NCBI RefSeq assembly: GCF_025997855.1
Contig: NZ_AP026560.1
Location: 2,564,501-2,628,500 of the forward strand
Length of the DNA stretch: 64,000 bases
From: Deinococcus aetherius
GTDB taxonomy: Bacteria; Deinococcota; Deinococci; Deinococcales; Deinococcaceae
Direction of reading: 5' to 3'
Position numbers and translations under genes: made by a program. Within the stretch, counting starts at the first letter, position 1; every line of letters begins with the position of its first letter. Of this stretch, positions 25,516 to 35,915 are shown one piece after another. Under the pieces are notes generated by a model. The model was not told the DNA's origin. It ran no database searches and saw only the letters and a list, made by a program, of their open reading frames with translations.

Positions 25516-25824
25516 ATGCCTGCCATCAACCTGATCGCCACCCTCACCCCCCAGCCCGGCCAGGCGGAAACCTTGCGCGCTGCCCTGCAAGAGATCGCCC
25601 CACCCTCCCGCGCGGAAAGCGGCTGCCTGCGGTACGACGTGGTGGAGGACGGCGAGGGCGAGGCCACGCGCTTTCATGTGATGGAACGCTTCGCGGATGA
25701 CGCAGCGGTACAGGCTCACGGGGAGAGCGGGCACTACCGCCAGTTCAGCGCCCGCTTCGGCGAGTTGCTGGCCGGACCCCCGCAGGTAACTCGGGCGCGC
25801 GACGTGGACGTGAAGAGTGGGTGA
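25516..25824 (+). CDS. Antibiotic biosynthesis monooxygenase (ABM)-domain protein
   Basis: 102 aa ferredoxin-like ABM fold: a first strand INLIATLTPQPGQAETLRAA, SGCLRYDVVEDGEGEATRF and FHVMERFADDAAVQAHGES. Such small dimers include quinol monooxygenases and YgiN-like enzymes, but many have unknown roles. AAGGAGA lies 5 nt before the ATG. It is the last gene of the carbohydrate operon direction and the last gene before tRNA relic B, so it may not belong to the pathway. Confidence 0.85.
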   Translation: MPAINLIATLTPQPGQAETLRAALQEIAPPSRAESGCLRYDVVEDGEGEATRFHVMERFADDAAVQAHGESGHYRQFSARFGELLAGPPQVTRARDVDVKSG

Positions 25825-25905
25825 GCCGCAGTTAGCAACTCCAGGTGTTGGGGGCCCCCGCAGAGGAGGGGGATGGGGAGTGCTCTCGGCTGAACAGGGC
25901 AGGCC

Positions 25906-25925
25906 GTGCCTTACCCGTGCCTTGT
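25906..25925 (+). repeat. Tandem RTGCCTTRY pair, copy 3
   Basis: GTGCCTTAC-cc-GTGCCTTGT, again at an 11-bp period, about 95 bp before tRNA relic B. No pair is seen downstream of that relic. Confidence 0.6.
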
Positions 25926-26021
25926 ACGGCCAGCCTTGGAGGGGGTGAACAGCACCCAGTTTCAACGGGACAGGGGGAGAAACAACGCGTTGTTCGCTCC
26001 CGGAGAGGGGCGAGCTTCCAC

Positions 26022-26064
26022 CTACGGATCAGAAGGCCAGGAGTTCGAATCTCTTCGGGCGCCA
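26022..26064 (+). pseudogene. tRNA-Arg(ACG) 3'-half relic B (att-like)
   Basis: Anticodon loop CTACGGA, stem TCAGA, T-arm AGGAG-TTCGAAT-CTCTT and acceptor CGGGCGC are intact in sequence. The 5' half is not a tRNA: the bases expected to pair with the anticodon 3' stem (TCCAC) do not. The 3' end lacks two bases before CCA. Homology with relic A continues a little upstream (GAGCTTNCACNTACGG), so both share flanking sequence from a common source. A genuine-looking tRNA terminator follows. Confidence 0.7.
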
Positions 26065-26070
26065 AAAAGA

Positions 26071-26092
26071 CCCCCTCCAGGAGGGGGTTTTT
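26071..26092 (+). terminator. Rho-independent terminator after tRNA relic B
   Basis: CCCCCTC-cag-GAGGGGG followed by TTTTT. The nearby TTTTGGGCT is also present after relic A, where the hairpin itself has decayed. The remaining bases to 26285 contain nothing I can support. Confidence 0.8.
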
Positions 26093-26285
26093 CCTTTTGG
26101 GCTCGGTTGGGAAAGCGGCGGCGTCCTCGCCCAAGACGCGCTCGACACCCTGCACCTCCACTGGCAGCGGGAACGCCGCGCGGGAAAGGCAACGGAGAGG
26201 ACCGCCCCTGTGTTCACGTCCGCCGCTTCAAGGGGAAAGGAACCTCAAGGTGAAGGCCGGGCTCCCGGTCGGTGACCTGCCGAGC

Positions 26286-28034
26286 TTACCGGAAGTAGAT
26301 AGAACGTCCGCTGGAGCCGATTTGCCCTTGACTGTCAAACGCCACCGCGCTCACCGAGTAATCCCCCTGCGGGGGGTACTGCCACACGATATTGAAAGGA
26401 GCACTGATCGCTTCCCCAATCTTGAAGACACGGCTGGCGCTGCTATACGGATTCTTGGCGAAGAACTCGACCCGCTCGATGTGGTTTTCGCCGGACGAGG
26501 CTTCCACCGACAGCGAGAGCGGCTGACCGGCGACCCCCTCCCTGGGAGTGCCAGGGTCGAAGGAAACCGTAGGAGCCCCATCCCCCACCTGAGGACGCCG
26601 CCAGAGCTGAATGGCCGAGAAGTTGGCCGTGGCGGTGCCGGTGCTCGCCACATTAAGCACGCCGTCAGTCACAGTCACCACGAAGGGACCGAGTTTGTCC
26701 CAACGCGCCGCCTCCTTGGGATCGAAGCGGGACACGCTCTGGCCCTCCATCTGGATGTCGTAAGGCGTCGTGTCCTCCGCACGTACCCAGAGGTAAACGT
26801 CGTAGGTCGAGTTGGGCACCGGCACTTTCACCTCCAATCCACCCCGGCGCGACACAGCACTGCGAATCAGCGCCTCCCGCTCGGGATCGATGATGTACGG
26901 CACCACAGCTGTCGCCGCGTTGGACGGCACCAGAGGTGTCTCCGCTGACAGCATGGTCGGCGTGCCGTTGGTCGTAAACCCCCCCGCGTCGCCCGCCGAG
27001 TAAAAGATTCGGTTGTAAAACAAGTCCCTGTTGTACCTGTTGACCCCCGAGGCGGGGCCGCCGAAATTGATGGCCTGATACGGCAGCAAGGGGAAAATGG
27101 TGCGGGTCTCCCGCCGACCAAACAGGGCAGTCAGCGCGCGCTCTGGTGTGCTGGTCACCGCCCCCTGGTCATCGACGGCTCTAGCGGAGAAGGAGTACGG
27201 ATAGGCCGTGTCGGGCTCGAAATTACGCCCGTAGATGAAGGTGTAGGGCGCAGTGGTGTCCTCGCCGATCTTTTGCCCCTCCCAGAAGAACTCGACCCTG
27301 GCGACCTTGCCGTCCGGGTCCGAGGCGTCGGCTTCGAGCGTGATGTTGTGATCGTCCTCGTAGTAGTTGACACCGCTGGTGTAGTACGTGCCACTGTTGG
27401 GCAAGTCCCCATTGTTCAGCGGCCTGAGGGAGATCACGGGAGGCTGGTTGACGGCAGGGGGCGGGAGAGGAGACGGCAGCGTGGACTGGGCAGGTTCAAT
27501 CAGGAGGTAATCGACGATGGCGTTGCGATCCTTGCCCTGGACCTCGTACAGGTCGTTGATGAACGACAGGTTGAACACCTGCCCCGGCTTCAGGTCGAAG
27601 TCCCCGAATGGGCGCGTCACGTACGTTGCCGAGTCCAGCGTCGCCACCGCCAGCCGCTTTTGATTGGCGTCGTTCAGGTCCACGATGGGCCAGCCCTGGA
27701 AGTTCTCACCCCGTCCCTGGACAGACACGGTGTAGCGCCCGGCCTTGACGTTGCCGGGGACCTTGAAACGCACGTTGTCGTTGGTGCCCAGCAAGATGAC
27801 GGCCTTCCCACCCTGGGCGTTCGGGTCACGGATGATACGGCCGCCCGAGCGGGGATCGGCGATCTCCTGGGGGGCAAGCGGGCTGATGGTGCCCTCCTCG
27901 GCTTCAAGGTGCAGGGTGTCCGGGGCCAGCGTGGGCGTCACGGCGCTCTGCTGACTGCACCCCATCAGCCCCACACTCAGCAGCAGTACCAGCGGGAAGG
28001 TGATGGTGGAATGAGCTGGACGTCGTTTTTCCAT
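26286..28034 (-). CDS. Secreted lipoprotein with malectin-like and Ig-like domains
   Basis: 582 aa. A lipoprotein signal (VLLLSVGLMGCSQQS, Cys of the lipobox about residue 24) directs it to the cell envelope. I see a carbohydrate-binding-like beta domain (about 40-190), a Big_7-type Ig-like domain (about 200-315, KVARVEFFWEGQKIGEDTTA), a malectin-like domain (about 325-480, AINFGGPASGVNRYNRDLFY) and a second Ig-like domain (about 485-582, HIERVEFFAKNPYSSASRVF). No catalytic motif is visible, so it probably binds glycans. GGAGAAGGAGAACTC precedes the chosen ATG. Base composition is somewhat lower in GC than its neighbours. Confidence 0.8.
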   Translation of the reverse strand: MEKRRPAHSTITFPLVLLLSVGLMGCSQQSAVTPTLAPDTLHLEAEEGTISPLAPQEIADPRSGGRIIRDPNAQGGKAVILLGTNDNVRFKVPGNVKAGRYTVSVQGRGENFQGWPIVDLNDANQKRLAVATLDSATYVTRPFGDFDLKPGQVFNLSFINDLYEVQGKDRNAIVDYLLIEPAQSTLPSPLPPPAVNQPPVISLRPLNNGDLPNSGTYYTSGVNYYEDDHNITLEADASDPDGKVARVEFFWEGQKIGEDTTAPYTFIYGRNFEPDTAYPYSFSARAVDDQGAVTSTPERALTALFGRRETRTIFPLLPYQAINFGGPASGVNRYNRDLFYNRIFYSAGDAGGFTTNGTPTMLSAETPLVPSNAATAVVPYIIDPEREALIRSAVSRRGGLEVKVPVPNSTYDVYLWVRAEDTTPYDIQMEGQSVSRFDPKEAARWDKLGPFVVTVTDGVLNVASTGTATANFSAIQLWRRPQVGDGAPTVSFDPGTPREGVAGQPLSLSVEASSGENHIERVEFFAKNPYSSASRVFKIGEAISAPFNIVWQYPPQGDYSVSAVAFDSQGQIGSSGRSIYFR

Positions 28035-28121
28035 GAGTTCTCCTTCTCCGTGGAGACAGACCGGCAAGCCCTGCCTCACGACCAGTTCTCCTGTTCTGAA
28101 CTGTCGAGCTTGAGTGCCCTT

Positions 28122-28138
28122 AGAATACACATGATGTG
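28122..28138 (-). promoter_or_regulatory. -10 box and adjoining palindrome of the lipoprotein gene
   Basis: On the minus strand TATTCT (28127-28122) is preceded directly by CACATCATGTG (28138-28128), a perfect 5+5 inverted repeat with one central base. A site in the -10/-35 spacer would suit a repressor or activator. The -35 is unclear. Confidence 0.4.
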
Positions 28139-28487
28139 AAAATCTTCATAGGGGCGTGTGGAGTGTGAATCCTATTTCAAGGCGATCGGCCTGGGGCCCC
28201 GCTCAACCCACACCTGTCTCGGCGGTACAGCCTGTTCTCCCCGGACGCTGGACCTGTGAGCCAAAAGAAATGGGAGGAGTGGGCAGGTCAGGGTTCCGCT
28301 TGCCGCAGAACACTCCTCAAGCCGGGTTCCGCAGACATCTCCGCCTTTCGTCCTTTTCCCCCGCGCCCGGGTGCGTTAGGCTGCCCCGGTGCCGCCTCCT
28401 CACGCGGGGCGGGACGCGCGGGGACCGGGGCGACATCCCTCTCCAGGCCGTTCTGCGAGACGCCTCCCCGCGCGTACAGGAGCGAAC
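28139..28487. other. metK upstream region, no gene
   Basis: About 350 bases. I looked for a SAM riboswitch (S-box, SAM-II to SAM-IV like helices) and could not build one. The first 60 bases are AT-rich and probably serve the divergent lipoprotein gene. CAGGAGCG provides the metK ribosome site. Confidence 0.4.
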
Positions 28488-29792
<1,305 letters not shown>

Positions 29793-29802
29793 AGTTCAGG
29801 CG

Positions 29803-29838
29803 GGGAGGCCGGGCGAAGGGGTTGCGCGGCCTCCCGCT
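29803..29838. terminator. Bidirectional terminator between metK and coaD
   Basis: GGGAGGCCG pairs perfectly with CGGCCTCCC (9 bp). The plus-strand side continues GCTTTCGG; the T-tracts are short on both sides. Confidence 0.65.
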
Positions 29839-29844
29839 TTCGGT

Positions 29845-30911
<1,067 letters not shown>

Positions 30912-30977
30912 GGGGGCAGGGTAACGCAGCGCGCCCCGACCTCGCAGGGGCCGGGGCGCGGGCGGGCCGAGGGAAGG

Positions 30978-31412
30978 TTACGGGATCGTCACCGCCGTAC
31001 AGGCCACGCCGGGGTCGGCGGGCGTGCCCTGCGCGTCGCTCGCGGTGTGGATGTTGAAGTAGGTCGCCTGCGCGATGTCCGCGCGGGGCGCGCTGCCGTC
31101 GAGGGTCAGGATGCCCGTCCCGTCGGTCTGCCCCACGATCTTGCTGCTCATGATGGCCGGGCCGCCACTCTTGCAAGGGTCGGTGCTCGCCGTGCCCTGG
31201 TTGTGGTAGTGGGCCACGTAATACTGGTTGGCCCGCAGCCCTGTGACCTTCGCCGTCGTCAGCACCGAGTCGCCCGAACGCCGGGAGGTCACGATGCCCG
31301 CAGGGTTCAGGTCCCCGGCGGCGGGCTGCTCGCCGAGCATGAACGTCTTGACGCCCAGCACCCCGCAGGACGCGACGACAAGGGGCAGAGCGAACATGAG
31401 GACTTTCTTCAT
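30978..31412 (-). CDS. Small secreted lipoprotein, CHRD/SodC-like
   Basis: 144 aa. The signal ends in the lipobox VVASC, so it is probably a membrane-anchored envelope lipoprotein. The core YYVAHYHNQGTASTDPCKSG resembles the His-rich strand-loop of CHRD and Cu/Zn superoxide dismutase-like proteins, but only two or three of the metal-binding His are present, so enzymatic activity is doubtful. GGGAGG lies 8 nt before the ATG. A 9-bp inverted repeat lies in its promoter region. Function unknown. Confidence 0.75.
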   Translation of the reverse strand: MKKVLMFALPLVVASCGVLGVKTFMLGEQPAAGDLNPAGIVTSRRSGDSVLTTAKVTGLRANQYYVAHYHNQGTASTDPCKSGGPAIMSSKIVGQTDGTGILTLDGSAPRADIAQATYFNIHTASDAQGTPADPGVACTAVTIP

Positions 31413-31455
31413 GGGTGAACCTCCCTGGAACTGGGACTGCTGAACGTCGAACGAA

Positions 31456-31480
31456 GGTGAGCAACCGTAGTTTGCTCACC
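31456..31480. promoter_or_regulatory. Inverted repeat GGTGAGCAA-N7-TTGCTCACC
   Basis: A perfect 9-bp repeat lies 44-68 nt before the small lipoprotein gene on the minus strand. No T-run follows, and the protease upstream already has its own hairpin at 31565. I favour an operator over a terminator. Confidence 0.45.
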
Positions 31481-31564
31481 CTCCCAAGCACGACAGTGTT
31501 CGGTGAGGCGCATTGTGAGGAAAGGGTGAAGGGTAGGGGGCCAGGCCGGGCGCCAAGAGAAGGT

Positions 31565-31589
31565 GCCGGACGAGAGGCGTTCGTCCGGC
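31565..31589 (-). terminator. Terminator-like hairpin after the HtrA-like protease
   Basis: GCCGGACGA and TCGTCCGGC form a 9-bp stem around 7 nt. The minus strand continues ACCTTCTCTT, a weak U-rich tail. Confidence 0.55.
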
Positions 31590-31608
31590 GCCGGGAGGAT
31601 GAGGCCCG

Positions 31609-32778
31609 TTAGTTCTGGACCTGCACCTGGGGGCGGGCGGCCAGCGTGAGCTTGACCTCGATCCTCTTGCCGGCGCGCAGCACGGTCAGGGTGACGGTGT
31701 CGCCGGGGTGGTAGCGGCGCACCGCGTACTGGAAGTCGGAGAAGTTGGCGATGGACTGACCGTTGACGGCGGTCACGAGGTCACCGGAGACGCGCTTGCC
31801 CTGCTCGTTCAGGGTGAGCGGCTGGAGGCCCGCCTTGGCGGCGGGGCTGCCGGGCACGACGTTCGTGAAAAAGGCGCCGGGGGTGTCGCCGAGGCCCAGG
31901 TCGAAGACGCGGTTGAACTCCGAGAACTTGTCGGCGGGGAGCGCGAAGGCGAAGTCGAGCTGCGGGGTCAGGCCGATGCCGATGACGGGCGCGTCGCGCT
32001 TCTCGCCCCGGCGCAGAGCGGCGAGCTTGTCGTCGGTTTTCGTGACGGGCACGGCGTAGGCGGTGATGCGGCCCCCGCGCGGTCCCCCGACGCTGATATA
32101 GCTCACCACGCCCATGACCTCGCCCCGGGCGTTGATGATCGGGCCGCCGCTGTCCCCGGGGATGAGCTGCGCGTTGAGTTCCAGGGTGCCGGGCGGGAAG
32201 TCCGCGCGCCCCGCGTCGCTGTCGAGGCCGGTGAGGCGCCCCGTCTTCGAGACCAGGAAGTCGCCGCCCCCGTTGCCGATGGCGAGCGCGGAGTCCCCCA
32301 CGGCGGGCCTGTTCGCTGCCAGCGGCATGAAGGGCGTACCATTGGGCACGTTCACCCGGATCAGGGCGAGGTCGGACTGGTCGTCGTAGCCGACCACCTG
32401 CACCGCGTACCGCTTCTTGTCGAGCGTCTGGGCACTCAGGGTCTTCGAGGCGAAGACGACGTGGTACGCCGTCAGCGCGTAGCCGTCCCCGATCAGGAAG
32501 GCGGTGCCCACCCCGTTCGGCTGGCGGCAGTTCGTGGGCGGGCAGTCCTCGATCCGCAGGGTAGCCGGGCGCAGCTTGCGGTACAGGGCGTCGAGCGCGG
32601 TCTTGTCCGCCTGGCTCAGGGGCGCGGGCGTGGAGGCGCGGCGCTCGGCGGGCGTGGTCGCGGAGGAGGGCGCGGCTGCCGGTGCCTGAGTCGTCTGGGC
32701 GCGGGCGGCCACGCCACCGAGCAGCAGGGTGGAAAGCACCATCAGGCCGCGCGCGGCGGCGGGGCGTACAGCGTTCAT
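31609..32778 (-). CDS. Trypsin-like serine protease with PDZ domain (HtrA/DegP-like)
   Basis: 389 aa with a signal peptide ([17 protein letters not shown]). The protease domain (about 70-260) has the full triad: His in [10 protein letters not shown], Asp in [11 protein letters not shown] and Ser in [15 protein letters not shown]-terminal PDZ domain (about 285-380) carries [12 protein letters not shown] and [16 protein letters not shown]. Two Cys in [13 protein letters not shown] could form a disulfide, supporting an extracytoplasmic site. Envelope quality control is the family role. It lies 17 nt after the small membrane-protein gene, likely one operon. No clear ribosome site is present. Confidence 0.9.
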   Translation of the reverse strand: MNAVRPAAARGLMVLSTLLLGGVAARAQTTQAPAAAPSSATTPAERRASTPAPLSQADKTALDALYRKLRPATLRIEDCPPTNCRQPNGVGTAFLIGDGYALTAYHVVFASKTLSAQTLDKKRYAVQVVGYDDQSDLALIRVNVPNGTPFMPLAANRPAVGDSALAIGNGGGDFLVSKTGRLTGLDSDAGRADFPPGTLELNAQLIPGDSGGPIINARGEVMGVVSYISVGGPRGGRITAYAVPVTKTDDKLAALRRGEKRDAPVIGIGLTPQLDFAFALPADKFSEFNRVFDLGLGDTPGAFFTNVVPGSPAAKAGLQPLTLNEQGKRVSGDLVTAVNGQSIANFSDFQYAVRRYHPGDTVTLTVLRAGKRIEVKLTLAARPQVQVQN

Positions 32779-32795
32779 GCTTCAGTCTGATTGTT

Positions 32796-33161
32796 TTAAT
32801 CGTGGCGGTATGTGCGGTGTCTTCCGTTCCGGCGCGGCAGATCCTCGGGGTCCAGGGCGGCCAGCCCGAGCCTGCGCTCGATCACGCCCCCCAGCCGGGT
32901 CAGGATGCCCGGCCCGCTCCAGCCCGTCACGCAGGCGGCGGCGAGCAGCAGCGCCGGGACGGGTGGGGGCCGCAGGAGCGCGGTCAGCAGCGCCACCACC
33001 GTCAGCGCCGCGATGCCCGCCGCCGCCGCCAGCGCCAGCACCCGCCGGGCACGCGGGGGATCACTGCGGGCGAGCTGCCGCGCGAGTTGGGTCACGCCCC
33101 CCGCCCCGAACGCGATGCCCAGCACAGGAAGAAGGTCGAGGAGGGGGGCAACGTCGCTCAT
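32796..33161 (-). CDS. Small membrane protein, holin-like
   Basis: 121 aa. Three hydrophobic segments are visible: LLDLLPVLGIAFGAGGVTQL, VLALAAAAGIAALTVVALLT and VPALLLAAACVTGW. The C-terminus is charged (LEDLP-type tail rich in Arg and His). Size and topology recall phage holins, but no family motif proves it. GGAGG precedes the ATG by 6 nt. It is divergent from an XRE/S24 repressor and co-directional with the HtrA-like protease, so the repressor may control both. Confidence 0.65.
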   Translation of the reverse strand: MSDVAPLLDLLPVLGIAFGAGGVTQLARQLARSDPPRARRVLALAAAAGIAALTVVALLTALLRPPPVPALLLAAACVTGWSGPGILTRLGGVIERRLGLAALDPEDLPRRNGRHRTYRHD

Positions 33162-33303
33162 GGAAGCCTCCTGAGGCAGGTGGGGAGTGAGGACGGCGAC
33201 CCCTCCCCCCGGAGGGAGGAACGGGTGAGGCCCGGCGGAGAGGAAGACGGAAGACGAGTGTCCGCATGTGCGCCAACTCAGGCGGCTCAGATACGTCATC
33301 AAC

Positions 33304-33330
33304 ATAATATGCCTGTGGTCATACCGTCAA
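33304..33330 (-). promoter_or_regulatory. Sigma-70-like promoter of the holin-like/protease operon
   Basis: On the minus strand TTGACG (33330-33325) and TATTAT (33309-33304) are 15 nt apart, slightly short but with good hexamers in an otherwise GC-rich genome. It lies between the divergent genes where the XRE/S24 repressor would bind. Confidence 0.5.
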
Positions 33331-33365
33331 GCCTAGTTATTCCAGTTGTGGCTTTTTGCACAGGT

Positions 33366-33371
33366 TAGACT
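33366..33371 (+). promoter_or_regulatory. Leaderless -10 (TAGACT) of the XRE/S24 repressor gene
   Basis: TAGACT followed by exactly 6 nt and the ATG; no Shine-Dalgarno. The same box and spacing occur before cmk and the cyclophilin gene. Confidence 0.6.
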
Positions 33372-33377
33372 CCTCAC

Positions 33378-34079
33378 ATGACCGCTTCCCTCTCCGATCT
33401 GCCCCACTGGCTGCGCGAGCGCCGGGCTGACCTGGGCCTGCGCCAGGACGAGGTGGCCCGCCTCACGGCCCTACACGGGGGCGAGGCGGGCTGCGTGACC
33501 CAGCCGTACCTCAGCCGCCTGGAACGCGGGACGAGGCCACTGAACGCCCTGACTCCCGCGCGGCAGGACGCCCTGCGCCGCGCCCTGGAGATCAGCGCGA
33601 GCGAGTGGGTAGCGCGCACGGGGTTGCCGCTGCTGAGCACCCCGGGGACCGGGGACGAGCTGCTCACCACCCTCGACCTGATCCGGGTGCCCGTGCGGGC
33701 GCTCGCGTCGGCGGGGCTGCCGCTCTCCGAGGACCACGGCAGCGTGATCGACCACGAACTCGTCCCGGGGCGCGAGTTCCGCCCGGGGATGCTCGTGCTG
33801 GAGGTGCAGGGCGACTCCATGAGCACGGGGGAGGGCGGCACGGGCGGCATCCGCCCCGGCGACCGCATCTACGTGGACCCCGGCGACCTCGACCTGCGCG
33901 AGGGCCGCATCTACGTCCTGCACGTCCCCGGCCTGGGCCTGACCGTCAAGCGGTTGCGCCGGTACGGCCCCCACGTCTGGCTCACGAGCGACAACCCCGA
34001 CCACCCTCCCGTCAAGCCCGAGGAGGCGACTGTGGTCGGGCGGGTGTACTTCCACCAGCCCCGGGGCAACCGCCTGTGA
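33378..34079 (+). CDS. XRE-family repressor with S24 (LexA/CI-like) autocleavage domain
   Basis: 233 aa. An N-terminal XRE helix-turn-helix (about 8-65: LRERRADLGLRQDEVARLTA and VTQPYLSRLERGTRPLN) joins a C-terminal S24 domain. The nucleophile Ser lies in LEVQGDSMSTG and the general-base Lys in LTVKRLRRYG. An Ala-Gly bond in RALASAGLPL, before the catalytic domain, is a candidate self-cleavage site. Such repressors are inactivated with RecA-ssDNA after DNA damage. It faces the holin-like/protease operon across about 215 bp holding both promoters. Whether it is phage-derived or a Deinococcus damage switch is open. Confidence 0.87.
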   Translation: MTASLSDLPHWLRERRADLGLRQDEVARLTALHGGEAGCVTQPYLSRLERGTRPLNALTPARQDALRRALEISASEWVARTGLPLLSTPGTGDELLTTLDLIRVPVRALASAGLPLSEDHGSVIDHELVPGREFRPGMLVLEVQGDSMSTGEGGTGGIRPGDRIYVDPGDLDLREGRIYVLHVPGLGLTVKRLRRYGPHVWLTSDNPDHPPVKPEEATVVGRVYFHQPRGNRL

Positions 34080-34100
34080 TCTCCCGCTAGCATGGCCCGC

Positions 34101-34553
34101 GTGACCCAGGAGCCCCTCACCCGCGTCTTCGTCTACGGCACCCTGATGCCCGGCGAGCGCAACGCCCACGTCGCCGCGCAGGGCGGTGCGTTCGAGGCCC
34201 GGCCCGCCCGCCTCCCCGGCTTCCGCCTCCTGCACCTCCTCCCCGAGGCATACCCGGCGGTCGTTCCCGGCGGGGCGGAGGACAGGGTGTGCGGGTATGC
34301 CCTCACCTACGCCCCCGGGGACTGGCAGGCGGCCCTCCCCTTCCTGGACGCGCTGGAGGGCGTGGACGAGGTGCCGCCCCTCTACACACGGGAGCGGGTG
34401 ACCGTGACGCTGGCAGGCGGCGAACGTCAAGCCGCCTGGGTCTACGTGTACGCGAACGCTCCCCGCCTCGCCCGGCCCGGTGTGGTCCCGATCCCGGACG
34501 GTGATTGGCGAGGGGCGCCGGACAGAGCCCGCCCCCGGCTGGAGGACCGTTAG
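34101..34553 (+). CDS. Gamma-glutamylcyclotransferase-like (AIG2/GGCT) protein
   Basis: 150 aa. The substrate-binding loop [11 protein letters not shown] is at the N-terminus and the likely catalytic Glu lies in [11 protein letters not shown]. The fold family cleaves gamma-glutamyl or related amide-linked compounds; the bacterial substrate is unknown. I prefer GTG 34101 over ATG 34092 because the ATG falls within the -10-like TAGCAT (34088-34093), which is 7 nt before the GTG. It follows the repressor gene after 21 nt but probably has its own leaderless promoter. Confidence 0.85.
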   Translation: MTQEPLTRVFVYGTLMPGERNAHVAAQGGAFEARPARLPGFRLLHLLPEAYPAVVPGGAEDRVCGYALTYAPGDWQAALPFLDALEGVDEVPPLYTRERVTVTLAGGERQAAWVYVYANAPRLARPGVVPIPDGDWRGAPDRARPRLEDR

Positions 34554-34580
34554 TCAGGCTCCCGGCGCCCTCCACCACAA

Positions 34581-34610
34581 GAAAACCGCCCCCGGAAATC
34601 CCAGGGGCGG
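34581..34610 (-). terminator. rpsO terminator
   Basis: On the minus strand CCGCCCC and GGGGCGG form a 7-bp stem followed by TTTTC. It lies 16 nt after the rpsO stop. Confidence 0.85.
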
Positions 34611-34625
34611 CCCAACCGTACGCTT

Positions 34626-34901
<276 letters not shown>

Positions 34902-35046
34902 GTAGTACCTCTCTTGTTATGGAGTCCCGCGCGGGGCAGCCGGGCCAAAGGGGTCCCCAGGGGATGAACACTGGCGGACCTGCCCGACCGCTCACGGCGG
35001 CGGCGGGTAGCTTAGCACGCCGGGGCCGGGAGACAAGGTTCGGCAG

Positions 35047-35075
35047 TTGACAAGGCGGGGGGCGGCCCCTATCAT
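35047..35075 (+). promoter_or_regulatory. Consensus promoter of tRNA-Leu
   Basis: TTGACA (35047-35052), 17 nt, TATCAT (35070-35075). This is the best sigma-70 match in the window and places transcription start near 35082. Confidence 0.8.
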
Positions 35076-35093
35076 TCCTTTCGCTTCACCTTT

Positions 35094-35178
35094 GCTGGGG
35101 TGGCGGAATTGGTAGACGCACTAGCTTGAGGTGCTAGCGCCGCGAGGCGTGTGGGTTCAAGTCCCATCTCCAGCACCA
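35094..35178 (+). tRNA. tRNA-Leu(GAG)
   Basis: 85 nt including encoded CCA. Acceptor GCTGGGG/CTCCAGC, anticodon stem-loop CTAGC-TTGAGGT-GCTAG giving anticodon GAG, a long class II variable arm (CGCCGCGAGGCGT) and T loop TTCAAGT. Confidence 0.96.
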
Positions 35179-35183
35179 ACGGG

Positions 35184-35219
35184 CCGCCGGAATCTCCAGG
35201 GTTCCGGCGGTGCCCTTTT
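35184..35219 (+). terminator. Terminator of tRNA-Leu
   Basis: CCGCCGGAA and TTCCGGCGG pair over 9 bp; TGCCCTTTTG follows. Confidence 0.75.
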
Positions 35220-35270
35220 GCCGCGCCGCTTCCCAACCGCGCCGCCGGGACGTGTGCTACACTCCGCGTC

Positions 35271-35378
<108 letters not shown>

Positions 35379-35405
35379 GGTTTGTCCGTGTGGCATCCTC
35401 CGCCC

Positions 35406-35903
35406 ATGCCTGCCACCCGAGCGGCCACGCCGGACGACGCTCCCGCCGTCACCCGCATCTACAACGAGGGAATTGCGGACCGGATCGCCACCTTCGAGGC
35501 GCGGGAGAGAACGGAGGATGAGGTGGCCGAACGCTTGCGCGGTCCGCATCCTGCCGTGGTGGCTTTGGATGAGCGCGGAAAAGTCGTCGCCTTCGCCTGG
35601 AGCGGCCCTTACAGCACCCGGGAGGCATACGCGACCATCGGTGATCACGGAGTCTACGTGGCGCGGGAGGCGCGGGGCCGGGGCTACGGTGAGGCCGCCC
35701 TGCGAGCCCTGATGAACGCAGCCCGGGAGACGGGCATGCACAAGCTCACCAGCCGCGTCTTCGTGGACAACGCGGCCAGCCGCCGCCTGCACGCGCGGTG
35801 CGGCTTCCGCGAGGTGGGCCTTCACCGCCGCCACGCCCGGCTGGATGGCGAGTGGCGGGACGTGGTGACGGTGGAGGTGCTGCTGGACGAGGGGGAGGAC
35901 TAG
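35406..35903 (+). CDS. GNAT acetyltransferase, ArsN1/phosphinothricin-acetyltransferase-like
   Basis: 165 aa. N-terminal RAATPDDAPAVTRIYNEGIA and RIATFEARERTEDEV fit the ArsN1/Pat group, which acetylates the amino group of arsinothricin, phosphinothricin or related methionine-like compounds. The acetyl-CoA loop is VAREARGRGYGEAALRALM, and SRVFVDNAASRRLHARCGF and LDGEWRDVVTVE are typical of the C-terminal half. No arsenic genes are nearby, so the physiological substrate is uncertain. ATG 35406 matches the family start; there is no evident ribosome site. Confidence 0.85.
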   Translation: MPATRAATPDDAPAVTRIYNEGIADRIATFEARERTEDEVAERLRGPHPAVVALDERGKVVAFAWSGPYSTREAYATIGDHGVYVAREARGRGYGEAALRALMNAARETGMHKLTSRVFVDNAASRRLHARCGFREVGLHRRHARLDGEWRDVVTVEVLLDEGED

Positions 35904-35915
35904 CGGGATCGCGGC

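Noticed and set aside
4019..26000. Intact prophage or integrative conjugative element
   Set aside because: No integrase, capsid, terminase, relaxase or conjugation gene is present; only att-like relics and repeats remain.
25832..26161. Minus-strand reading frame containing EEIRTPGLLIRR, and its counterpart at 3113-3529
   Set aside because: This is a translation across the tRNA-Arg relic, a well-known source of false proteins. It does, however, show that the two relics are related.
28139..28487. SAM riboswitch before metK
   Set aside because: No S-box K-turn, SAM-II or other recognisable helices could be assembled; only a GC-rich leader is present.
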